Of a stretch of 9,472 bases of DNA, positions 1 through 5,465 are shown piece by piece. Below the pieces are notes generated by a model. The model ran no database searches and had not been told where the DNA came from. It saw nothing but the letters and a program-made list of their open reading frames with translations. The position numbers and the translations under genes are program-made. The stretch comes from Bacteroidales bacterium (lineage in GTDB: Bacteria; Bacteroidota; Bacteroidia; Bacteroidales; JAADGE01): NCBI GenBank assembly GCA_029932445.1, contig JAOZQB010000057.1:5589-15060 (forward strand), read 5' to 3'. Every line of letters begins with the position of its first letter. Within the stretch, counting starts at the first letter, position 1.

Positions 1-57
1 TGGCAAGGGAACAATATTCAAAATGATGATATTACCGTAATCGGAATAAAAATTTAA
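1..57 (+). CDS. C-terminal end of a probable SpoIIE/PP2C-family serine phosphatase (partial, runs off the left edge)
   Basis: Frame 1 is open from the first base to a TAA at 55-57 and encodes 18 residues ending QNDDITVIGIKI. A Trp followed by a short polar stretch, then Q-x-D-D-I-T-V-I-G-I-K at the very C-terminus, is typical of SpoIIE/RsbU-type PP2C phosphatases, in which the Asp pair contributes to metal binding at the active site. Proteins of this type are common in Bacteroidota, often behind TPR or sensor domains, and act in partner-switching signalling. Only the tail is visible, so domain architecture and target are unknown. The stop lies 11 bases before a strong stem-loop, as expected for the true end of a gene. 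The call rests on this one motif in a very short peptide. Confidence 0.6.
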   Translation, partial: WQGNNIQNDDITVIGIKI

Positions 58-68
58 TGGTGTATCAT

Positions 69-110
69 GAAAATAAAAAAACCGGTTCTGAAAACCGGTT
101 TTTTATTTTC
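69..110. terminator. Bidirectional intrinsic terminator between convergent genes
   Basis: A 12-bp perfect inverted repeat (76-87 paired with 93-104, core AACCGGTT, five-base loop CTGAA) is extended by an outer A/T stem to 69/110 with one bulged A at 75. On either strand the stem is flanked by A and T runs, the form of a rho-independent terminator that works both ways. It sits 11 bases after the stop of the plus-strand gene at 1-57 and 12 bases beyond the stop of the minus-strand ferredoxin, exactly where two convergent transcripts would need to end. Confidence 0.85.
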
Positions 111-122
111 ATAAATGAATGT

Positions 123-299
123 TTAGTCTTCCGGAGCAATAGCTTCAACAGGGCAAACATCTGCACATGCACCGCAATCCGTACATAATTCGGGATCGAT
201 AGTGTAAAAATCTGCACCTTCGGAAATTGCTTCAACAGGGCATTCGTCAATACAAGCACCACATGCGGTACATTCATCAGGATTAATGTAATAAGCCAT
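123..299 (-). CDS. Small 2x[4Fe-4S] bacterial-type ferredoxin
   Basis: The 58-residue ORF starts MAYYINPDEC at the ATG at 299. It has two tandem cysteine motifs, C10-x2-C13-x2-C16-x3-C20-P and C39-x2-C42-x2-C45-x3-C49-P, each followed by VEAI. This is the clostridial-type 2[4Fe-4S] fold: the first three Cys of each motif plus the last Cys of the other bind each cubane. It is a soluble cytoplasmic low-potential electron carrier. The length and the duplicated CPVEAI are normal for the family, and the protein appears complete. It is the last gene of the minus-strand block, with 86 bases between it and the displaced Ctp tail at 386. That gap has no consensus TAnnTTTG box; TATTTTG on the minus strand near the gene is only an approximation. 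Its redox partner cannot be read from sequence. IspG, a [4Fe-4S] enzyme, is encoded in the same block. Confidence 0.95.
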   Translation of the reverse strand: MAYYINPDECTACGACIDECPVEAISEGADFYTIDPELCTDCGACADVCPVEAIAPED

Positions 300-385
300 A
301 ATTTTAAATTTAAATTGTCAAAATATAATTTTTCGCAAATGTTATAATAATTTTTAAATTTTCAAACCGAAACAGGAATATTTTA

Positions 386-544
386 TTATTTATTATTATT
401 CAAAATTTGAATTGCTTTTTGCAAGTCAATATCTATTTCCCTGATAATCGGATAATATCCTTTATTATCAATAATATTTCTGGCAATATAAGCTTTCAAA
501 CGTGTATTAATAACATGTTTTGAAAAACGTAAATCTTGTTGATT
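386..544 (-). pseudogene. Out-of-frame C-terminal remainder of the Ctp protease
   Basis: Reading the minus strand from 544 in the frame shifted by one relative to the protease ORF gives 52 sense codons and a TAA at 386-388. The segment starts NQQDLRFSKH, contains RLKAYIAR and a YYPIIREID stretch, and ends in a helix (LQKAIQIL). Bacteroidota S41 proteases usually end with such a 'lKAyIAR ... fYpi ... D ... kAl' tail, while the open ORF ends with 15 residues that fit nothing. The two frames meet at seven consecutive A (plus-strand T543-549). One extra A, or a -1 slip on this run, would join them into a 539-residue protein. It is therefore the genuine 3' end of the neighbouring gene, separated by a real indel, a recoding event or a sequence error. 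Confidence 0.8.
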
Positions 545-2004
545 TTTTTAATACCGTTATTACCGGCATATGTTACAAACTCTTTTAAAACATTATTTTT
601 TTCAAGATACGTATTAATCTTATCATACGTTTTTAATGCTGACAATTCTTTCCTGTATTTATCTGCAAATGTTAAGGCAAATCTATATATCAATCCTTTT
701 GCCGTCAGAGCTCTGTAATACAATGTATAAGCCGATGTGTCAACAGCAACAAAATAATCCGGCATAATACCGCCGCCGCCGTACACAATTTTCCCGCCGG
801 GTGTTGTATATTTTAAACTGTCGGGGAACTTTGTACTGTCTGCCGAAGAAAATTCTCCGTCATAAGCTCTGTGATAAATATCGGCATAATATTCTTCATA
901 ACCGTCTTTATAGGATTTTTGAATGCATCTTCCGACAGGTGTGTAATACCTTGCCGTTGTAATTCGCACGCCCGACCGGTCTTTAAAATCAAATTCTTCT
1001 TGAACCAGTCCTTTTCCGAAAGATCGTCTTCCGATTATTACACCTCTGTCATTATCTTGTACGGCTCCCGAAACAATCTCGCTTGCAGATGCCGTCCACG
1101 CATTTATTAAAATTGCTAATTTTACATCAATCATTGAATGATTTTCCGTTGATTTATAATCGGTTCGTTTTCGATAAGCCCCTTTTGTAAAAACAATCAT
1201 TTTACCGGCAGGAAGAAATTCATCAACAATATTAACGGCTTCTCCTAAATAACCGCCGCCGTTATCTCGCAAGTCCATTACCAATTTGGTCATTCCTTTT
1301 TTTCTTAACTTAGCGGCAGCTTTCATAAATTCGTCATAGGTCGTTCCGGCAAATCTGCTGATTTTTATATATCCCGTATTTTCATTCAACATATACGATA
1401 CATCCACACTGTACAAAGGAATTTTATCCCTGGTAATTTCAAAAGAAATCAAATCATTTATTCCTTTTCTTTTAACACCGATTTTGACTTTTGTTCCTGC
1501 CCGCCCTTTTAAAAGCTTCATAACACCGTCATTGGAAATTCCGATTCCGGCAATTAAAGAATCATTAACCGTGACAATACGGTCACCGGCTAAAACTCCT
1601 ATTTTTTCGGAAGGACCGCCGGAAATTGTATTTATAATCATTACCGTATCATTTTGAATATTAAATTGCACTCCGATACCGTCAAAATTTCCGTCCAAAC
1701 TTTCATGTGCTTCATCATTTGCCTTAGGCGGTAAATAAGATGTATGCGGATCTAAATTTTCAAGAATTTGCGGTATGGCAATTTCCGTTAAACTGTCAAC
1801 AGAAATTTTTTCAACATAATTGGTATGAATTAATTGTAAAATCGCATTGATTTTATCGTTATAAGAAGCTTCCGTTGCAGAAGTAAAATTAAAATTCTCC
1901 GTTTTTTGCGGAAACAAATTGCGACCTATAAACATACCGGCAACCAAAACCAATGCAATTATTATCGGAGTATATATTGCTTTTTTTGAATTTTTATATT
2001 CCAT
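496..2004 (-). CDS. S41-family C-terminal processing peptidase (CtpA/Prc type), apparently frameshifted near its 3' end
   Basis: The ORF as read encodes 502 residues. Order: a short basic N-terminus and one membrane segment (about 11-28, signal anchor or uncleaved signal); a helical region; a PDZ domain (about 95-185, with GIGVQF at 110-114); then the S41 protease domain. The catalytic Ser-Lys dyad is visible as S306 in TASASEI and K331 in SFGKGLVQ, with Q335 four residues later. The 25-residue Ser-Lys spacing equals that of E. coli Prc S430/K455. DLRDNGGG (244-251) is the usual S41 core motif. Such enzymes sit in the periplasm, cleave proteins near their C-termini, and act in envelope protein maturation or turnover. 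All catalytic parts are intact. The last 15 residues (488-502) do not match the family, whose tail continues in another frame to 386. The ATG at 2004 lies 53 bases after the deaminase stop, across a tandem repeat, so co-transcription with that gene is likely. Confidence 0.93.
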   Translation of the reverse strand: MEYKNSKKAIYTPIIIALVLVAGMFIGRNLFPQKTENFNFTSATEASYNDKINAILQLIHTNYVEKISVDSLTEIAIPQILENLDPHTSYLPPKANDEAHESLDGNFDGIGVQFNIQNDTVMIINTISGGPSEKIGVLAGDRIVTVNDSLIAGIGISNDGVMKLLKGRAGTKVKIGVKRKGINDLISFEITRDKIPLYSVDVSYMLNENTGYIKISRFAGTTYDEFMKAAAKLRKKGMTKLVMDLRDNGGGYLGEAVNIVDEFLPAGKMIVFTKGAYRKRTDYKSTENHSMIDVKLAILINAWTASASEIVSGAVQDNDRGVIIGRRSFGKGLVQEEFDFKDRSGVRITTARYYTPVGRCIQKSYKDGYEEYYADIYHRAYDGEFSSADSTKFPDSLKYTTPGGKIVYGGGGIMPDYFVAVDTSAYTLYYRALTAKGLIYRFALTFADKYRKELSALKTYDKINTYLEKNNVLKEFVTYAGNNGIKKINKIYVFQNMLLIHV

Positions 2005-2010
2005 TATCAG

Positions 2011-2057
2011 AGTTATAAAGTTATAAAGTTAAAAGTTTGAAAGTTTGAGAGTTGAAA
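2011..2057. repeat. Degenerate 8-base tandem repeat filling the deaminase-protease spacer
   Basis: Six consecutive units of 7-8 bases read on the plus strand as AGTTATAA, AGTTATAA, AGTTAAA, AGTTTGAA, AGTTTGAG and AGTTGAAA. All begin AGTT. They occupy nearly all of the 53-base gap between the stop of the deaminase (2058) and the start of the protease (2004), ending directly against the stop codon. On the transcribed strand the units read as runs of pyrimidine-rich TTTCAACT-like blocks. No coding role is possible. Function is unknown: a slippage-generated simple repeat, a spacer affecting translation of the protease, or a protein-binding array. Confidence 0.75.
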
Positions 2058-2489
2058 TTATTTATTGTTAATTTTCAGATTAACAAGTTCAATACCGGCT
2101 CTTTCCAGTATCTCAAGACCGTCAGTTATTCTGTATTTCTCATCAAAAATAACTCGTTTTATGCCGGCTTGAATGATTAATTTAGAACATTCCATACACG
2201 GAGAGGTTGTAACATAAAGTGTTGAACCGTCGCTGCTGTTATGTGATTTTGCCACCTTCGTTATGGCATTAGCCTCTGCATGAAGCACATACGGTTTTGT
2301 AGTATTGTTTTCTTCTTCGCATATATTCTCAAATCCTTCCGGCGTTCCGTTATAGCCGTCAGATATAATCATTTTATCTTTAACGATTATTGCACCGACT
2401 TTTCGCCTTTTACAATACGAATTTTCTGCCCAAATATGAGCCATTCTTAAATAGCGTTCGTCTAATTTATATTGTTTGTCCTTTTTCAT
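2058..2489 (-). CDS. Deoxycytidylate (dCMP) deaminase, ComEB-like
   Basis: The 143-residue protein belongs to the zinc-dependent cytidine/dCMP deaminase fold. The catalytic H70-A-E72 (HAEANAI) supplies a zinc ligand and the proton-shuttling Glu. C98 and C101 in SPCMEC are the other two zinc ligands. The motif SDGYNGTPEGFENICEE (about 43-59) matches the GYNGxPxG..C signature that distinguishes dCMP deaminases from tRNA-adenosine and cytidine deaminases. The expected reaction is dCMP to dUMP, supplying thymidylate synthase; the enzyme is cytosolic. Length is normal for the bacterial dCMP deaminase/ComEB group. The ATG at 2489 begins MKKDKQYKLDERYL. It lies 74 bases after the dxs stop, with a hairpin in the gap, and 53 bases before the protease gene. 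Despite the ComEB name of a Bacillus relative, nothing here points to DNA uptake. Confidence 0.92.
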   Translation of the reverse strand: MKKDKQYKLDERYLRMAHIWAENSYCKRRKVGAIIVKDKMIISDGYNGTPEGFENICEEENNTTKPYVLHAEANAITKVAKSHNSSDGSTLYVTTSPCMECSKLIIQAGIKRVIFDEKYRITDGLEILERAGIELVNLKINNK

Positions 2490-2518
2490 TTTGTATAATT
2501 CTGTTGAACCTGATAAGT

Positions 2519-2550
2519 CACAAAAGAAATCATATATTTTTTCTTTTGTG
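2519..2550. terminator. Stem-loop after dxs, possible terminator or attenuator
   Basis: An 11-bp perfect inverted repeat, CACAAAAGAAA (2519-2529) and TTTCTTTTGTG (2540-2550), with a 10-base A/T loop, lies between the dxs stop and the deaminase start. The stem is A/T-rich and no T-run follows it on the minus strand, so it is a weak candidate for an intrinsic terminator. It could equally stabilise the 3' end of the dxs message. The right arm contains TTCTTTTG on the minus strand, one base off a Bacteroidota -7 box, so it might also overlap a promoter for the deaminase. Confidence 0.45.
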
Positions 2551-2563
2551 TTCAGATTATATT

Positions 2564-4471
2564 TTATGTGGTTTTAGTCATTTCTTTTACAGTTTTTAAT
2601 ATTCCCTCGGTATCATAACCGCAAATATGATACAATTCTCTTTGGGTTCCGTGTTCGATAAATTCATCGGGAATACCGAGTCGATTTACTTTTGAAGTAT
2701 AATTATTTTCATTTTTAAATTCGAGAACGGCACTGCCGAAACCGCCTTGTATCACACCGTCTTCCAGAGTCATTATATAATCAAACTTTTTGAAAATTTG
2801 ATGTAATAATTTTTCATCGAGCGGTTTTACAAAACGCATATCATAATGTGCAACACTGATGTTTTCTTTTTCAAAATCATCTTTCAGTTCCGAAACTAAA
2901 TTACCGATTGCTCCGATACTTAAAATTGCAATATCTTCACCTTCTTTAATAATACGACCGGTTCCGATTTTAATTTCTTTCATCTCGGTTTTCCAGTTCG
3001 GCATAACTCCCCTGCCCCGCGGATATCGAATTGAAAACGGTCCTTTATCGGGAAGTTGAGCAGTGTACATTAAATTTCGTAATTCCGATTCGTCCATCGG
3101 TGCCGAAACAATCATATTCGGAACAATTCGCATATATGCCAAATCAAAAACACCGTGATGCGTTGCTCCGTCATCACCGACTAATCCGCCTCTGTCGAGA
3201 CAAAACACTACATTCAATTTTTGCAAAGCTACATCATGAATCAACTGATCATAAGCACGTTGCATAAATGTTGAGTAAACATTGCAAAAAGGTAACATTC
3301 CGTCAACGGCAAGTCCCGCAGAAAACGTTACGGCATGTTGTTCGGCAATTCCGACATCAAAAGCTCTTTCGGGCATAGTTTTCATCATAATTTTTAATGA
3401 AGAACCTGAAGGCATTGCAGGTGTAATACCTACAATTTTTTCATTCTTTTCGGCAAGTTCAACGATGGTATTTCCGAATACATCCTGAAATTTCGGTGCT
3501 TGAGGAATATTTGATTTAACGGAAATTCGTTCTCCGGTTTGTTTATCAAATTTCCCGGGAGCATGCCAAGTTGTTTGGTCTTTTTCGGCAGCTTCAAAGC
3601 CCTTCCCTTTCTTTGTCAGAACATGAAGCAATTTAGGACCTTTAATATCTTTTAAATCCTCAAGAATTTTTACTAATTGGTTAACATCATGTCCGTTAAC
3701 GGGTCCGAAATAGCGCATATTCATAGACTCAAAAAGATTGCTTTGTTTCATAATTAAAGACTTGATACTGCCTTCAATTTTTTGAATAAAAGCTCTTGTA
3801 TTAGGTCCGAATTTTTTAATCTTTCCCAGCTTATTCCAAACCTCATCTTTAACTTTATTATAGGTTTTAGACGTCGTAATATCCAGTAAATATTGATTTA
3901 AAGCACCCACATTCGGGTCAATCGACATATTATTGTCATTCAAAATAACCAATAAATTTGATTTTTGAACCCCGGCATTATTCATCCCTTCAAAAGCCAA
4001 ACCGCCGGTCATGGCACCGTCACCGATAACGGCAACCACATGCCGGTCTTCTTCACCTCTTAAACAAGCCGAAACTGCCATTCCCAGAGCTGCGGAAATA
4101 GATGTTGAAGAATGTCCGACACCGAATGCATCATATTTACTTTCAAAAATTGACGGAAAACCGCAAACACCTCCGAGTTGTCTGTTTGTACAAAAGTTAT
4201 CACGTCTTCCGGTAAGAATTTTATGCCCGTATGCCTGATGTCCGACATCCCAAACCAGTTTATCATAAGGTGTGTTAAAAACGTAATGCAAAGCCACGGT
4301 TAATTCCACAACTCCCAGACTGGATGCAAAATGTCCCGGATTATCAGAAACAATATCAATTATATATTGACGAAGTTCATTTGAAATTGCAATTAATTCT
4401 TCGTATTTATATTTTTTAAGATCTTCGGGGAAATTTATATGTGTAAGATATTTATAGTCTGCCGATGCCAT
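2564..4471 (-). CDS. dxs: 1-deoxy-D-xylulose-5-phosphate synthase
   Basis: This 635-residue protein is a full-length DXS (E. coli about 620). It condenses pyruvate and glyceraldehyde 3-phosphate with loss of CO2 to form DXP, the first step of the MEP isoprenoid pathway; DXP also feeds thiamine and often pyridoxal synthesis. The order is an N-terminal thiamine-diphosphate domain, a central pyrimidine-binding transketolase domain and a C-terminal transketolase domain. Visible motifs: H47 in DNPGHFAS; the diphosphate/Mg motif GDGAMTGG (150-157) with N180 in LNDNN; the catalytic Glu E377 in IAEQHA; and DRGGLVGDDGATHHG (426-440) with the substrate-side His at 438. RYPRGRG (482-488) is the usual phosphate-side Arg region. 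The start at 4471 (MASADYKYLT) lies about 24 bases downstream of a canonical -7 box. It has no Shine-Dalgarno, as usual in this phylum. The gene appears intact. Confidence 0.97.
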   Translation of the reverse strand: MASADYKYLTHINFPEDLKKYKYEELIAISNELRQYIIDIVSDNPGHFASSLGVVELTVALHYVFNTPYDKLVWDVGHQAYGHKILTGRRDNFCTNRQLGGVCGFPSIFESKYDAFGVGHSSTSISAALGMAVSACLRGEEDRHVVAVIGDGAMTGGLAFEGMNNAGVQKSNLLVILNDNNMSIDPNVGALNQYLLDITTSKTYNKVKDEVWNKLGKIKKFGPNTRAFIQKIEGSIKSLIMKQSNLFESMNMRYFGPVNGHDVNQLVKILEDLKDIKGPKLLHVLTKKGKGFEAAEKDQTTWHAPGKFDKQTGERISVKSNIPQAPKFQDVFGNTIVELAEKNEKIVGITPAMPSGSSLKIMMKTMPERAFDVGIAEQHAVTFSAGLAVDGMLPFCNVYSTFMQRAYDQLIHDVALQKLNVVFCLDRGGLVGDDGATHHGVFDLAYMRIVPNMIVSAPMDESELRNLMYTAQLPDKGPFSIRYPRGRGVMPNWKTEMKEIKIGTGRIIKEGEDIAILSIGAIGNLVSELKDDFEKENISVAHYDMRFVKPLDEKLLHQIFKKFDYIMTLEDGVIQGGFGSAVLEFKNENNYTSKVNRLGIPDEFIEHGTQRELYHICGYDTEGILKTVKEMTKTT

Positions 4472-4494
4472 ATTCTTAGTTCAAATTTAACGGA

Positions 4495-4502
4495 CAAAGA
4501 TA
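4495..4502 (-). promoter_or_regulatory. Bacteroidota-type -7 promoter box for dxs
   Basis: The minus strand reads TATCTTTG, a perfect match to the Bacteroidota -7 consensus TAnnTTTG. The predicted transcription start is near 4488, giving a leader of roughly 17 bases before the dxs ATG. No clear TTTG -33 element is present at the usual distance, so the assignment rests on the -7 box and its position. Confidence 0.6.
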
Positions 4503-4574
4503 AAGAATATTTCATGATATTCCGGATGAAATTTGAAAATGATGTAAATCGAAAAAAAACAGCTTGAAAAAAGT

Positions 4575-5396
4575 TTATTTTTTTATAAACATTTCTGATT
4601 TATTATCGTAATTCAGAAAATAAGTCCCGGTTTTTAATTTACTCACATCAACTTCAGTGTCAGAACCGGTTTTTATAAGTTTACCGTAATAATCGTAAAT
4701 TTCAAAATGCGTAAATCCGGAAAAAAACAATTTTTGGGCTGTTTTTCCGCCGTTTCCGGGAATAAACGTAATTTCGGGTACATTATTGAAATATTCAACA
4801 TTTTGAGAATAATGAGGCTTTTTATTGCTTCCGATTTGTTTAATACGAAATTTGTTAACACCCGAATTGAAATCAATACTGTAACGATAACGATTTTCAC
4901 CGCCGGTTCCTTTCCCTTTAACAGAACCGATGCGAATCCATTTATTCCAACGATATTGTTCAATAATAAACGGTAAACTTCCGTGTTCCTTCACAGTTGT
5001 CCAATTCAAAAAACCGTCTTTGTCAACACTGATGTTTTTTATTTCAAATGTGCTTTCGGGTGTCAACACTTCAGGATTCAGAACTCTCGGAGTGCATCCT
5101 TTTTTATGTTTGATTACAACCTTAATTAATGCACCATATCTGAAATTATAAATACTTAAATCTATTTCAAAAAAGGAAGAATTTATTTCATCGGTTGTTG
5201 TTCTTCCGTTAACAAGAACTTCGGAAACACAAAATCCGACACCGGTTGAAGCATACGGATTTTCAACATACAGATTCTCACCTTTGTAAATGCCGTCTAA
5301 AACAATTTCACCGGCAAAAGAATCTTTTACAAAAAAGTTGCTTATGAGAAAAAGTGTAATGACAAAATATTTAAACAGATTAACGAAATTTAACAT
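4575..5396 (-). CDS. Secreted protein with T9SS type A C-terminal sorting domain, function unknown
   Basis: I take the ATG at 5396 (273 residues, MLNFVNLFKYFV). The frame is open to a TTG at 5417, but that would leave only a few bases after the likely transcription start near 5421. From the ATG the protein has a signal peptide: about 20 hydrophobic residues, then DSFAG, with cleavage near residue 28. The middle part is beta-rich and I cannot assign a function. It contains ENLYVENPYASTGVGFCV, a DEINSSFFEIDL segment and EQYRWNKWIRIGSV. This pattern looks like a recurrent uncharacterised Bacteroidota family, but I recall no name. The last 50 or so residues (FEIYDYYGKLI ... VSKLKTGTYFL ... FIKK) form a classic T9SS type A sorting domain. 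The protein is therefore probably exported by Sec, moved across the outer membrane and attached to or released from the surface. It has its own promoter box and lies between ispG and dxs on the same strand. Confidence 0.85.
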   Translation of the reverse strand: MLNFVNLFKYFVITLFLISNFFVKDSFAGEIVLDGIYKGENLYVENPYASTGVGFCVSEVLVNGRTTTDEINSSFFEIDLSIYNFRYGALIKVVIKHKKGCTPRVLNPEVLTPESTFEIKNISVDKDGFLNWTTVKEHGSLPFIIEQYRWNKWIRIGSVKGKGTGGENRYRYSIDFNSGVNKFRIKQIGSNKKPHYSQNVEYFNNVPEITFIPGNGGKTAQKLFFSGFTHFEIYDYYGKLIKTGSDTEVDVSKLKTGTYFLNYDNKSEMFIKK

Positions 5397-5427
5397 TTTC
5401 TGTATAATAATTTTCAATATCGACTGA

Positions 5428-5435
5428 CAAAGATA
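5428..5435 (-). promoter_or_regulatory. Bacteroidota-type -7 promoter box for the T9SS-sorted protein gene
   Basis: The minus strand reads TATCTTTG followed by TC, the same ten bases (TATCTTTGTC) as at the dxs promoter. The expected start site near 5421 leaves about 25 bases to the ATG at 5396, but only about four to the upstream TTG at 5417. It therefore decides the start codon. No convincing -33 TTTG is seen. Confidence 0.6.
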
Positions 5436-5465
5436 TTTGAATTAATTAAAATAACTATAAATTAT

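Noticed and set aside
65..277. 70-residue minus-strand frame overlapping the ferredoxin
   Set aside because: It is an out-of-frame shadow. The other frame has two perfect ferredoxin cysteine motifs, and this one runs through the terminator stem.
300..385. Promoter for the ferredoxin in its upstream gap
   Set aside because: Only TATTTTG and AACATTTG approximations were found, with no TAnnTTTG match, so no site is called.
4573..4590. GTTTAT/ATAAAC inverted repeat around a T run, as a terminator
   Set aside because: It overlaps the final codons of the T9SS gene, has only a six-base A/T stem, and the T run is the loop encoding C-terminal Lys residues rather than a tail.
4673..4963. 96-residue minus-strand frame and overlapping plus-strand frames inside the T9SS gene
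   Set aside because: They are shadows of a well-supported coding frame with signal peptide and sorting domain, and show no motifs of their own.
5397..5417. Upstream TTG start for the T9SS-sorted protein, giving 280 residues
   Set aside because: It would sit about four bases after the predicted transcription start. The ATG at 5396 gives a cleaner signal peptide and a normal leader.
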